64,000 nt of DNA from Fuerstiella sp. Lineage in GTDB: Bacteria; Planctomycetota; Planctomycetia; Planctomycetales; Planctomycetaceae. The stretch covers positions 1 to 64,000 of the forward strand of contig JALHMY010000007.1 of the NCBI GenBank assembly GCA_022843805.1, written 5' to 3'. Each line of letters begins with the position of its first letter. Within the stretch, counting starts at the first letter, position 1. The translations under genes and the position numbers were made by a program. This document shows positions 28,301 to 37,220 of this stretch, piece after piece. The notes under the pieces are model-generated. The model did no database searches and had not been told where the DNA came from. It saw only the letters and a list, made by a program, of their open reading frames with translations.

Positions 28301-28785
28301 GACTGAAATTACTGAACCTGTTCAGATTTCAGGCGCTGGATATGCTGACGATGCTGGGATTCGTGATTCTGATTGGTACTGTCGTCAACAATGCAATTCT
28401 GATTGTACACCAGGCACTGAACCTGATCAGAGAGCAGCAGATGAGATCAATCGATGCTGTTTGTGAGAGCGTGCGAAGTCGTATGCGACCAATTCTGATG
28501 AGCACTTTGACAACGGTACTGGGAATGTTGCCGCTGGTTGTGCCGATGCCCGTCCTGGCAGATGGTGCATGGGTATGGAGCGTTGGTGCAGGCAGCGAAC
28601 TTTATCAGGGACTGGGTGCTGTGGTACTTGGTGGCCTGATTGTCTCCACGGTATTTACACTGTTATTGATTCCGGCCGGTTTTAGTCTTGTTCTGGATGC
28701 TGAGGCGGTTCTTGCAAGTCGGGTTGTCCGTCGCAATGTCATCTCGGCGAGCGGTTTGAGCGGGTTACCGGTGAAGAATTCCTGA
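25306..28785 (+). CDS. RND efflux pump permease with EF-hand insertion
   Basis: A 1159-aa inner-membrane proton-driven pump of the HAE-RND type, about 100 residues longer than AcrB. The first transmembrane helix is at about 10-30. The porter domain contains WPGASAQEVE, and TM2-TM6 follow from about 430. The proton-relay helix reads GMVVDNAIVVLEN, with DN rather than the DD of AcrB. The second porter and helix set ends near 1130. Two insertions explain the length: about 148-195, and about 345-390, just before TM2. The second holds a perfect 12-residue EF-hand loop (D355, N357, D359, G360, E361, T363, E366). It forms a tripartite system with the adaptor upstream. The substrate is unknown. Confidence 0.92.
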   Translation: MELIKFVIDNPVKLTVGVFLLVLFGLIAYFATPVQLTPDVVEPELTITTMWPGASAQEVEREIIEEQEEQLKSVEGMDKFTSESSDSMGTITLRFAVGTDMADARARVAEKLNQVPEYPDDAREPVISTVNANTNAIAWFILKPVPPTREDLNNLIVRHPELKEPLEPLMQAKGPIDLARLNLLVPRFPVLSTFTLGRNNPALMRKFAEDYIEAEFERVPGIANANVFGGQEQEFRVVVSPARLAAFGVTIDQLRAVLLSQNQNTSAGDIQEGKQRNVVRTLGQFQSPEQVEETIITLRDNSPVRVRDVATVGISYKKPDGVVRQMGLNALAVNAQQAPASNMKVIMGPARSELDLNRDGEITSLELAECTQIYGRCLRIATEELNLGILQQKGVYLEQVYDQTEYLDSATALVESNVYTGGTLAIAILLLFLRSPRSVLIIGLSIPISVIATCLFVKLFDRSINVISLAGMAFAVGMVVDNAIVVLENIFRHYQMGKTPRQASLEGTQEVWGAVFASTATTMAVFVPVIFVQGQAGQLFRDISIAISCSVGLSMLVSLTVIPAAACRLLKGLDLNKLEYDTSFGPGGLFGLIRLAWWLNDRFAAVLRRMMSMRGNVLIRMLIVAAFVAASAWGSLLMWPDTEYLPNGNRNLVIAILLPPAGYNIGQMIRLGEDIEQKLAPYWQGEAAEGAPRIQNFFFVARGRSLFLGARAVDELRAGELIPILAMAAGSQPGVIPIVSQSSLFDSGLSGGRTIDIEITGPDLEVLVQEAQKAFGLCMQEFPMTAGNQLRPIPGLDLSSPELHVVPRLEKAAELGISTSSMGYAVNALVDGAFAGDYWHEGRRVDLVICGDEDYAARSHDLENLPIRTPLGSTIRLSDVAEILLSRGPEQVNHVERMRSITIQLKPAEGVALETALRTVDSKVRGAMMQSPLFQSGLYQIHLAGTADKLADTWYELKWNLALAVLLTYLLMAALFESFFYPMIIMTSVGLALVGGLGGLKLLNLFRFQALDMLTMLGFVILIGTVVNNAILIVHQALNLIREQQMRSIDAVCESVRSRMRPILMSTLTTVLGMLPLVVPMPVLADGAWVWSVGAGSELYQGLGAVVLGGLIVSTVFTLLLIPAGFSLVLDAEAVLASRVVRRNVISASGLSGLPVKNS

Positions 28786-28843
28786 GAGCTGTCTGGCTGG
28801 TAACGGAACTCCGAATGTCTTCGTGACGAGTTTTCTGGACTCC

Positions 28844-28868
28844 TTCAGACCATTGTTTCAGACCATTG
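28844..28868. repeat. 12-base direct repeat at the end of cheB
   Basis: TTCAGACCATTG occurs at 28844-28855 and 28857-28868; the second copy covers the stop codon of the minus-strand cheB. The 72-base convergent gap between pump and cheB shows no convincing terminator hairpin. Confidence 0.7.
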
Positions 28869-29928
28869 CATTCTTTGCCTGGGCGTGTTTCAGCATTGCG
28901 GACGCAATTCTGTTAAGGGGCAGCACCTGGCAGGCGGCGTTCATTGCGACGGCTTCTCGAGGCATCCCATAGACTACGCAGGAGGCTTCGTCCTGAGCGA
29001 TGGTATGCGCCCCGGCATGGCGCATTGCCAGTAAACCGTCCGCACCGTCGCGACCCATCCCGGTCAGAATCGCGCCAACTCCGTTCGTACCCAGAAACTT
29101 TGCACAGGAATGAAAAAGAACGTCGACTGATGGCCGGAACCCCGAAACCTTTTCTCCTTCCTTTACTCTCACTGAATACGTTGCTCCGCTTCGATAGGCT
29201 TCCAGATGTCGGTCGCCCTGTGCAATCAGAGCATGACCGGGCAGGATTCGATCTCCGTCAGCTGCTTCACGAATTCGGATCTGACAGGCTCGATCCAGCC
29301 GGTCAGCATAGGATTTTGTATATCCGGGTGGCATATGAATGACGGCGATGACGCCGGGAGCATCCGGTGGAAGCGAGGTGAGAATTTCAGCGAGGGCTTC
29401 TGTGCCGCCGGTTGATGTTCCAATGGCAATGACTTTATGGGTACTGGTTATCAGTGCGTCAGGTGCGAGAGGAGATTTTGTAACCTCCGGTCGAACGGGT
29501 GAGGCAGCCGGACGCACACGGACCTTTGCACCGGCTGCCGCCCGCACTTTTTGAATCAGTTCCGTTTGCAGATCAGGCATGCTGTTCGCAACATCGATTT
29601 TCGGTTTGGTCACGAAGTCGAATGCACCAAGCTCCATCGCTCGAAAAGTCGTTTCACAGCTCCGTTCAGTCAGTGATGACACCATCACGACCGGCATTGG
29701 ACGACTGGCCATGAGCTTTTCAAGGAATGTGAGCCCATCCATTCTGGGCATTTCCACGTCCAGAGTCATCACGTCCGGATTCAGTTTCATAATTTTGTCA
29801 CGAGCTACATACGGATCACTTGCCGTGCCCACGACCTCAATGTCGGGATCCTTCGAAAGAAGATCTGAAAGCAGCTGTCGCATCAGAGCAGAATCGTCAA
29901 CGATCAGTGTGCGAATTTTTTTTGTCAT
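28858..29928 (-). CDS. cheB: CheB chemotaxis protein-glutamate methylesterase
   Basis: A 356-aa two-domain response regulator. The receiver domain (about 1-120) has DD at 11-12, the phospho-acceptor D57 in MTLDVEMPRMDG and K108. After a linker comes the methylesterase domain (about 163-350) with catalytic S172 (GTSTGG), H198 (IHMPPGYTKSYADR) and D294 (GMGRDGADG). It removes methyl groups from, or deamidates, MCP glutamates when phosphorylated by CheA. It is the last gene of the minus-strand chemosensory operon, 60 bases after the CheR-CheD fusion. Confidence 0.96.
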   Translation of the reverse strand: MTKKIRTLIVDDSALMRQLLSDLLSKDPDIEVVGTASDPYVARDKIMKLNPDVMTLDVEMPRMDGLTFLEKLMASRPMPVVMVSSLTERSCETTFRAMELGAFDFVTKPKIDVANSMPDLQTELIQKVRAAAGAKVRVRPAASPVRPEVTKSPLAPDALITSTHKVIAIGTSTGGTEALAEILTSLPPDAPGVIAVIHMPPGYTKSYADRLDRACQIRIREAADGDRILPGHALIAQGDRHLEAYRSGATYSVRVKEGEKVSGFRPSVDVLFHSCAKFLGTNGVGAILTGMGRDGADGLLAMRHAGAHTIAQDEASCVVYGMPREAVAMNAACQVLPLNRIASAMLKHAQAKNAMV

Positions 29929-29988
29929 GGCATTCTCTCAATCGGATGACTCAGTCCGGCAGGCGTTAAGGTCTTTAAGTCCGGTAGT

Positions 29989-31605
29989 TTAAAACAGTAT
30001 CACATTCGCCGAATCGCCCGGCTGTTGTGCTCGAATTCGCCGCATCTGCAGCAGGTCGGCTTCGATTTCCGCCCGACATTTTTGCAGTGGCCGTATAAAC
30101 GCCTGGCCCGTATGCGTCAGAAACTGCACCTGGCGTCCGGATTCTCCCCCCACGTCCTTTGCCACAACCGGAATAGAATCCGTCTCAAGGAATTCGATGG
30201 CAAAGCGGATATTCCGATCTCCGATAGCCCAGACAGGGTTATCGGGTTCCTGGCGTGCCAGCACATTGCCACCACCGAAGACTTTTGCGTTCAGCCTTCT
30301 GCGGTCACCACCCAGTTTCATGATCTGGTTGATCAGCAGTTCCATCGCATGGATTCCGTAACTTGCACAGATTCTGTCATTTCCGGCATTCGACGGGAGC
30401 ATAAAGTGATTCATGCCACCAATTCGGGCGACGGGATCGTACAGGCAGACTGCAATGCAGGAGCCCACAAGAGTTGTCACCTTCATTGGCTCGGCACTCG
30501 CCTGAATTTCTCCGACGATGATCGACTGAGTTGGAAAGAGGAGTTCATTATCCTGCAGCAAAACGGGAGCAGCGGGACCGGCTCCTGTATTTGTCTGTAC
30601 TCGCCCCGTCGATCTGCGATGGCTGCCGGAATCCGAATGCGCCGTCTGACCGGTCTGATGTTCTGCTGTCGGTCCCGGGGAAATGCTGGCGGCTTTTGTT
30701 TTGAGAGCGATGGCATTCGCGGGCGGGCGGCGGGCGGCACCGGCTTTCGACGACAGCTGATATACCGTGTTACCAAGTGACTGATACAGGTCGTCCAGTC
30801 GCAGAATTGACTCGCTGTGACCGATAAAAAGGTGACCATTCGGTTTCAATTGTTCCGAGAACCGTGTGAGCAGAGTGTCCTGCGTTTTTTCGTCAAAGTA
30901 AATCATGACGTTGCGACAAAAGATGATGTCAAAGTCCGTCTGAATTGGCCATGCCGGTTCAATAAAGTTGATGCGACGGAATGTGATCATTTCCTGGAGT
31001 TCCGGCCGAATGCGTAACGGAGCTTCCGGATCTTTGGATGTTTTCAGGAAATGCCGTTTCAGGACATCGCGGGGAACGTCGGCAACTCGGTCCGCTTCGT
31101 AAAGACCTTTCTGTGCGTGAGCCAGAACATCAGTGTCCACGTCAGAGGCAAGGATTCGGATATCCCATCCGTGAAAAGTTGTGGGTCCGAAATGGTCCAG
31201 AACCGTCATGGCCAGAGTGTAGGGTTCTTCTCCTGTTGAGCATGCAGCACTCCATATTCGGATTTTTCTCTCACCCGTTTCGCGAGCCTGCTTTTCAAGC
31301 TGGGGGAAAACGGTTCGGCGAAGATATTCGAAGTGATGTGATTCCCGAAAAAAATCTGTCTTATTGGTCGTAAGGCTGTTGATCATCCGCAGCCGTTCTT
31401 CACCATTCGGATCTCCCTTTTTCAGAAAATCGTAGTACTGTGTGAACGTCGTAAGGTCGCAGGCACGCAGTCGCTTTGAGAGTCGTGATGCGACAAGCTG
31501 CTGCTTTCCATCACCCAAAGAGATGCCAGCTTCCTTATAAATCAGTTCCCGAAAGAGATTGAACTCTTTCTGCGTCAGTGCTGCGGTTGTGGTCTGATCC
31601 TGCAT
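29989..31605 (-). CDS. CheR methyltransferase fused to CheD deamidase
   Basis: A 538-aa fusion. Residues about 10-285 are CheR: the N-terminal helical domain with NKTDFFRE, the SAM-binding segment WSAACSTGEEPY (118-129) and FCRNVMIYFD (229-238). A linker rich in S, T, G and P (about 290-350) leads to CheD (about 355-520), with catalytic Cys383 in TTLVGSC and His400 in GGMNHFMLP, plus YGIHAMELLIN and KVFGGGNV. CheR methylates receptor glutamates and CheD deamidates receptor glutamines, so one polypeptide would carry two receptor-modifying activities, with CheB next to it. No in-frame stop or frameshift separates the halves. Confidence 0.94.
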   Translation of the reverse strand: MQDQTTTAALTQKEFNLFRELIYKEAGISLGDGKQQLVASRLSKRLRACDLTTFTQYYDFLKKGDPNGEERLRMINSLTTNKTDFFRESHHFEYLRRTVFPQLEKQARETGERKIRIWSAACSTGEEPYTLAMTVLDHFGPTTFHGWDIRILASDVDTDVLAHAQKGLYEADRVADVPRDVLKRHFLKTSKDPEAPLRIRPELQEMITFRRINFIEPAWPIQTDFDIIFCRNVMIYFDEKTQDTLLTRFSEQLKPNGHLFIGHSESILRLDDLYQSLGNTVYQLSSKAGAARRPPANAIALKTKAASISPGPTAEHQTGQTAHSDSGSHRRSTGRVQTNTGAGPAAPVLLQDNELLFPTQSIIVGEIQASAEPMKVTTLVGSCIAVCLYDPVARIGGMNHFMLPSNAGNDRICASYGIHAMELLINQIMKLGGDRRRLNAKVFGGGNVLARQEPDNPVWAIGDRNIRFAIEFLETDSIPVVAKDVGGESGRQVQFLTHTGQAFIRPLQKCRAEIEADLLQMRRIRAQQPGDSANVILF

Positions 31606-31675
31606 GACTTTCTGTCATCCGTCGGGCTTGCTGCCCAGTCTGAGGGTTGTATCTGATTGGCGACTGCGCGACTCG

Positions 31676-32164
31676 TCATACAGTCTGTGCGGTTACATGG
31701 TTGCCCAGCAGTCGATCGATATCCAGAAGAGTAATCAGTCGATCGCTCGACTTGGCCATACCGGTGATAAAGCTGGTATCAATATCGCAGCCGAGATCCG
31801 GCAGCTGTTCCAGTTCTGCGTCACCAACATTCAGAACATCCGAAACGGCATCCACCACAAGTCCCATAACTTTTTGGCCAACCGTTACGATGATGATCAC
31901 CGTGAACTGGTTGTAAGTGGCGGCCGGCATACTGAACCGATGTCGCAGATCAACGACCGGAACGACAGTACCCCGAAGATTCATGACGCCCCGGATGTAT
32001 GGCGGGACATTCGGAATCTGTGTCAGATGGGTGAGCCCCTTAATTTCCTGGACTCGCAGAATGTCGATTCCGAATAGTTCTTCCGCCAGCTGGAATGTGA
32101 GGAACTGACTTCCGCCTTCGGTCATATCACTGAGTGCAGAAGTGGACAGAGTAGCTGTTGACAT
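31676..32164 (-). CDS. cheW: CheW coupling protein
   Basis: A 162-aa CheW-domain protein. FLTFQLAEELFGIDILRVQEI opens the double beta-barrel; NVPPYIRGVMNLRGTVVPVVDLR is the classic CheW core, and VVDAVSDVL follows. It bridges CheA to the MCPs in the receptor array. It lies 71 bases upstream of the CheR-CheD gene and about 125 bases after the membrane MCP. A short Ser/Thr-rich N-terminal extension (about 18 residues) precedes the domain. Confidence 0.95.
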   Translation of the reverse strand: MSTATLSTSALSDMTEGGSQFLTFQLAEELFGIDILRVQEIKGLTHLTQIPNVPPYIRGVMNLRGTVVPVVDLRHRFSMPAATYNQFTVIIIVTVGQKVMGLVVDAVSDVLNVGDAELEQLPDLGCDIDTSFITGMAKSSDRLITLLDIDRLLGNHVTAQTV

Positions 32165-32289
32165 AGAAGATTGTCCTGAAGATAAAAACTGTGTAAGGGA
32201 AAGGGGGCTCTCAGGCGGATCAGGAGCCCGTGGATTTCAATCAATACAGGGCTTCAGACCAGTGAAGCCGGTACGGTGATCATGTCATG

Positions 32290-34929
32290 TCAGAATTCCA
32301 TGAAACCGGAGCCCATCAGCTGACCGATCTGACTGGATGCTTTTTCAAGTTCCGCTTCGGCAGATCGGCCCGCAACGCCACTTCCGGAATCCGAAGTGGG
32401 GCGTACCGTCATCACGGTATTCGTGGTTCTGCGAGCAGTTCTCGGTGCGGCCTCTGATCGGTCCTGGTCAAGACGGAACTGACCAACCAGAACTCGAAGC
32501 TGCTCTGCGTGGTCCAGCAGCGAAGCGGCAGTTCCCGACATTTCTTCTGTCTGAGAAGCATTGTTCTGAGTCACGCGATCCATTTGTGCAACTGCCTTAT
32601 TGACCTGTTCGATGCCGGTCAGCTGTTCCTTCGAAGCGGCAGCAATTTCTGCCACAATGTCGGTCACTCGTTTGACGGAATTCACGATTTCTTCGAGCGT
32701 TTTTCCGGACTGATTGACGAGTGAAGAACCGTTTTCCACCTTGCGAACGGAGTCCTGAATCAGAGACTTGATTTCTTTCGCGGCGGATGCACTGCGCTGA
32801 GCAAGATTACGAACCTCAGCCGCGACCACTGCAAATCCCCGACCCTGCTCACCAGCCCTGGCGGCTTCCACGGCTGCGTTCAGAGCAAGCAGATTTGTCT
32901 GAAATGCAATTTCATCGATTGTGGTAATGATATCGGCAATGCGAGTTGATGCATGATTGATTTCACTCATCGCCCGAACGGCATCACCAACAACGACTCC
33001 ACCCTTGTCCGCGACATCGCGTGAACCGTTTGCCAGCTGTCGAGCCTGCTGAGCGTTGTCCGTGTTCTGCTTGACGGTTGATGTGATTTCCTCGAGGCTG
33101 GATGCTGTTTCTTCCAGACTGGATGCCTGATGCTGTGCACCTTTCGAAATTTCATGGGAAGCGGAAGTCATCTGTGATGCTGCGGATGCAACCGTTTCTG
33201 CAACACTGCGCACCTGAAGCAAAGCGCTGCGGATGGCGGCAACGGCGGAATCCAGCGCCTTAGCAACCTGTCCTACCGCATCATCGCCCAGATCAGGGAT
33301 TGTCAGATCAAAATTGCCGTCCGCCACTGCGTTAACAATCTGAAGGATTTGCTGAACCTTTCGTCGCTGCAGTTCAGCGTCGCTGCGTTCGCGTTCCCCT
33401 CGTTCCTGTTCCAGAGCTTCTGACGTCTTCTTGTCGGCGAAGAACTTCCGCAAACCCTGGCCAAGCTGGCCAATTCCGTCCTCGCCGGCGACGGTGATTT
33501 CGACGGTATAGTCGCCCTGCGATACCCGATTGGCAACATCCAGAATCTGAGCCACGTTCGTTTTCAGCTCTTCGGCCTGCTTTGCGTCAAGTCGCTGACG
33601 TTCCAGAATGCTGGCTTCCATTTGTTTTGTGCGAGTGATCTCAGTGGCATACTTGACGACCTTGTATGGTTTTCCCGTCTGATCAAAGATCGGGTTATAG
33701 GAAGCCAGGAGCCAGATCTCCCTGCCGCCCTTGCCAATGCGACGGTACTCGCCCGAGTCAAATCGCCCTTCGTTCAGCTGAGCCCAGTGCTGGCGATATT
33801 CGGCGGTGTTCACCGTCGCGGGATCCATCAGCATGCTGTGATGCCTGTTCCGGATTTCATCGATCGAATATCCGGTTGCAGCAAGGAAGTTCTGATTGGC
33901 ATTGACGATCGTCCCATCCATTCGAAACTCGACCACAGCCTGGGACTTCCCAACGGCCGCAGCCAGAGCCTTGTTTTCCATGCTGTCTGCGTGCAGTTCC
34001 GCCAGCTTTCCCAGCAATGAGTTGAGAGCCATCTTGCCTCGATTCAATTCGCCAGGAAGGTCCTCGTTCAGTTTCAGGGAGAAGTCCTGACGAGTGGCAG
34101 CTTCCATTGACTGAATCATTGCAGACAATGCGGAATCCAGCGTCTTTGATGCACCGCTTAGCTCTGCGCCCATCTGATCGATCTCGTCTCCTCCCTGAGT
34201 GCAGAGACGCTGAGAGAAATTGCCGGCGGCAAGTGCCTGAGCAAGTTCACGAGTTGCTGCAAGGCGTCGCGTGGCATTGCGACTGGCAAGCCAGATAATC
34301 GCACCGACGATAAGACATACCGTGATTGCGGTTGCGCTGGTCCACCACATCATTGCATCGATTGTTGCCTGTGTGGATGCTTCCAGCTGACTGTTGTACT
34401 GCTCGGCCAGTTTCACGACTTCTCCGATCGCCTTATGGTGCTGCTCGTATTGCGTCTTCAGCTGGGCGCTGACAAGCGTACGAGCTTCATCAAGCTTTCT
34501 TTCCCGAACCAGAGGGATCAGCTGAGCCTCCAGAATTCGGAAGTATTCAAGTGCGGTTTCCTGAGCCTTTCCGGTGAGAGCGCTGCGAAGTTCGCCTTCC
34601 GGAAGGTGTTTTTTCCAGTGCTCGATTCGCTCAGAGAAAACGGTCTGATGTTCTTCCAGCTTACTGATGAGGCGACTGACTTCACCGGGATCTTCAGCAT
34701 CTGCCAGTGCATGTGTCGTCAGATAAGTTTCGATGATGTATGCGGGAGGGGGCAGGATATCGGCGATCAGGTCTTTTCCCGACGCAATTTCTGTATAGAT
34801 CGGTCCCAGCACCTTAACTTTGCTCACGGTGCGGAAATTCAGTATGGAGCTGGCAAAAATCAGAAACAGCAGGAATAGAGTCAGCAGTCCCAGCTTGCCA
34901 CGAATACTCAAATTCTTTACGACATTCAT
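32290..34929 (-). CDS. Membrane methyl-accepting chemotaxis protein (HAMP, PAS)
   Basis: 879 aa from the ATG at 34929, which has AGGAAG upstream; the frame is open to 35085, but that part shows no signal or domain. The order is TM1 (about 13-32), a periplasmic helical sensor (about 35-185), TM2 (about 195-215), HAMP, a PAS domain ([20 protein letters not shown] onwards), two further HAMP-like segments (one with [20 protein letters not shown]) and a long signalling coiled coil. The CheA/CheW contact tip reads [17 protein letters not shown]. The protein ends GFMEF, which fits the xFxxF CheR/CheB-docking tail consensus. Its ligand is unknown; the PAS domain could sense redox state or a small molecule in the cytoplasm. 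Confidence 0.93.
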   Translation of the reverse strand: MNVVKNLSIRGKLGLLTLFLLFLIFASSILNFRTVSKVKVLGPIYTEIASGKDLIADILPPPAYIIETYLTTHALADAEDPGEVSRLISKLEEHQTVFSERIEHWKKHLPEGELRSALTGKAQETALEYFRILEAQLIPLVRERKLDEARTLVSAQLKTQYEQHHKAIGEVVKLAEQYNSQLEASTQATIDAMMWWTSATAITVCLIVGAIIWLASRNATRRLAATRELAQALAAGNFSQRLCTQGGDEIDQMGAELSGASKTLDSALSAMIQSMEAATRQDFSLKLNEDLPGELNRGKMALNSLLGKLAELHADSMENKALAAAVGKSQAVVEFRMDGTIVNANQNFLAATGYSIDEIRNRHHSMLMDPATVNTAEYRQHWAQLNEGRFDSGEYRRIGKGGREIWLLASYNPIFDQTGKPYKVVKYATEITRTKQMEASILERQRLDAKQAEELKTNVAQILDVANRVSQGDYTVEITVAGEDGIGQLGQGLRKFFADKKTSEALEQERGERERSDAELQRRKVQQILQIVNAVADGNFDLTIPDLGDDAVGQVAKALDSAVAAIRSALLQVRSVAETVASAASQMTSASHEISKGAQHQASSLEETASSLEEITSTVKQNTDNAQQARQLANGSRDVADKGGVVVGDAVRAMSEINHASTRIADIITTIDEIAFQTNLLALNAAVEAARAGEQGRGFAVVAAEVRNLAQRSASAAKEIKSLIQDSVRKVENGSSLVNQSGKTLEEIVNSVKRVTDIVAEIAAASKEQLTGIEQVNKAVAQMDRVTQNNASQTEEMSGTAASLLDHAEQLRVLVGQFRLDQDRSEAAPRTARRTTNTVMTVRPTSDSGSGVAGRSAEAELEKASSQIGQLMGSGFMEF

Positions 34930-35085
34930 GATGTTTGGCTTCCTCGGAAGAACGTCAGGATTTTCACTGAGGTAAAATTTTGCGATTGGGTGTATATGGA
35001 TCTCGCGGCCTTCGTTTACAGGCCGCATCGCGGATCCGCTGCATGGAATCCCGGTACGGAAGGACCGGATGAAAGAGACACTCAA

Positions 35086-37044
35086 TCAGAATTCCACGAA
35101 ACCTGCGCTCACGGGCTGCTCGAGTCGGCTGACGACTTTGTCGAGGTTCGTTTCAACAGGTCGCTTGCGGGGTGCACGTGGTTGTTCGCCCATGGAGAAC
35201 GATCGGGGGCGGCCGTGATTATCAGCACTTTCCAGTCGAAACTTTGAAACCAGATCGCGCAGCTGTTCGGAATGCGAAAGCAGCGATTCTGCGGTACCAG
35301 CCATCTCTTCGGTCTGCGAAGCGTTGTTCTGAGTGACACGGTCCATCTGGGCAACCGCTTTGTTTACCTGTTCAATACCGGTTAGTTGTTCCTTTGAAGC
35401 CGCTGCGATTTCGGCCACAATGTCAGTGACTCGTTTTACAGAGACAACGATTTCTTCGAGTGTTTTTCCGGACTGGTTCACCAGAGAAGTACCGTTCTCG
35501 ACCTTCTTAACTGAGTCCTGTATGAGTGTCTTAATCTCTTTTGCCGCAAGTGCACTTCGCTGGGCCAGATTGCGAACTTCAGCAGCCACAACTGCAAAAC
35601 CTCGTCCCTGTTCGCCTGCTCGAGCTGCTTCGACCGCCGCATTCAGTGCCAGAAGGTTGGTCTGAAACGCGATTTCATCGATCGTTGTAATGATGTCGGC
35701 GATTCTGGTTGATGACTGATTAATCTCACCCATTGCTTTGACCGCATCACCAACAACATGTCCGCCTTTTTCAGCGATATCACGGGACCCTACTGCCAGC
35801 TGCCTCGCCTGCTGAGCATTGTCTGTGTTCTGTTTTACGGTCGACGTAATCTCTTCGAGGCTCGAGGCTGTTTCTTCAAGGCTTGACGCCTGATTCTGTG
35901 CACCTTTGGAGATTTCCGTGGATGCAGCAGTCATCTGAGATGCTGCTGAAGCGACTGTTGCTGAAACAGACTGGACGGAAAGCAGTGCTGTTCGGATGGA
36001 TGTGACAGCGATGTCCAGAGCTTTGGCCACCTGTCCAACTGCGTCCTCGCCAAGGTCGGGTACGGACAGATCAAAATTGCCATCGGCCACAGAATTCACG
36101 ATTCTCAGTACCTGAGCCACTTTGGCGTTCAGTTCTTCCGCGGCCTTCGCGTCCTGCTTCTGACGTTCGGCAATGGCAAACTCCATATTCTTTGATCGGC
36201 TGATGTCCGTCGCATATTTCACGACTTTAAACGGACGCCCGTTCAGATCGCAGATCGGGTTATAAGTTGCCTGAATCCAGACTTCTCTGCCACCTTTGCC
36301 AACTCGTCGATACTCTCCTGAATCATGGGTACCTTCATTCAAGCGGGTCCAGAACTGTTTGTATTCGTGTGATGAAGCGACAGATGGTTCAAGAAACATG
36401 CTGTGATGCTTGCCGCGAATTTCCGCCATCGAGTAGCCCATGGTCGAAAGGAAATTTTCATTGGCATGCAGGATGTTACCGTCCATTGTGAATTCGACGA
36501 CAGCCTGAGATTTATTGATTGCTGCCAGCTGTCCGGTACTGTCACGAAGAGCGGTCACATCGCACCATTCCAGAGAAAATCCGGCTGGTTTTCCCTGTGG
36601 ATCATTGATTGCGGTCACATGCAGCTGGATTTTCGCATCGCCAATCGTGATGTCGGTTTTGACGGGCAGATTTCGGGGATCGCTCAGCAGTTTACGCTGA
36701 TGACCGGGTACCTTGTGGAATCGGTCGATGCATGTTCCCAGGATTTTCGATGCTTCGAAGTCCGGCCACAGGCGTCGCAGACTATCTGCGTGGCGTGCAA
36801 ATAAATCCATCGTGCCCTGATTCACATAGGTCACAATGAAATCGGTGTTGACGACCATAATCGCACTGGTGACCCGATTCATCAGTTCATGGGCCAGCTT
36901 AAGCTCTGCTGCACCCGGGCCTGTTTCAGCGTTTCGGGGCCGGGACTTTTTGGTGGCACCTGGCTTCTTTCCGGAAGAGTCCGACTTCGCGCTCTTTGTC
37001 CTGCTGCTTTTCTTTGGAAGACTGCTCTTTGACTTTACGACCAT
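35086..37044 (-). CDS. Soluble PAS-containing methyl-accepting chemotaxis protein
   Basis: 652 aa from the ATG at 37044, with AGGAG upstream; the frame is open to 37146, but the extra residues carry no domain. The first about 38 residues are very rich in Lys and Ser. Two PAS domains follow (about 45-165, and about 170-290 beginning [18 protein letters not shown]), then one HAMP-like segment ([21 protein letters not shown]) and an MCP signalling domain nearly identical to that of the next gene (tip [17 protein letters not shown]). No transmembrane helix is present, so it should be cytoplasmic or attached through its basic tail. It ends GFVEF, again an xFxxF tail. It lies 156 bases before the membrane MCP gene and probably arose with it by duplication. 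Confidence 0.92.
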   Translation of the reverse strand: MVVKSKSSLPKKSSRTKSAKSDSSGKKPGATKKSRPRNAETGPGAAELKLAHELMNRVTSAIMVVNTDFIVTYVNQGTMDLFARHADSLRRLWPDFEASKILGTCIDRFHKVPGHQRKLLSDPRNLPVKTDITIGDAKIQLHVTAINDPQGKPAGFSLEWCDVTALRDSTGQLAAINKSQAVVEFTMDGNILHANENFLSTMGYSMAEIRGKHHSMFLEPSVASSHEYKQFWTRLNEGTHDSGEYRRVGKGGREVWIQATYNPICDLNGRPFKVVKYATDISRSKNMEFAIAERQKQDAKAAEELNAKVAQVLRIVNSVADGNFDLSVPDLGEDAVGQVAKALDIAVTSIRTALLSVQSVSATVASAASQMTAASTEISKGAQNQASSLEETASSLEEITSTVKQNTDNAQQARQLAVGSRDIAEKGGHVVGDAVKAMGEINQSSTRIADIITTIDEIAFQTNLLALNAAVEAARAGEQGRGFAVVAAEVRNLAQRSALAAKEIKTLIQDSVKKVENGTSLVNQSGKTLEEIVVSVKRVTDIVAEIAAASKEQLTGIEQVNKAVAQMDRVTQNNASQTEEMAGTAESLLSHSEQLRDLVSKFRLESADNHGRPRSFSMGEQPRAPRKRPVETNLDKVVSRLEQPVSAGFVEF

Positions 37045-37220
37045 GGATATGCTCCTGTTGAACTTTCCAAAGGAAAGACGATTAGACCCTGAAAGCAAAG
37101 CTGAAAGACCGAAAACCATTCGGTCCGCAAGGTGATAAAAACACAATATGATTCGATCGCAGCGCGGTAAAAAGACCCGACTGCACTCGTTAATGACCGG
37201 TGAATCGACAGACCGCCCAA

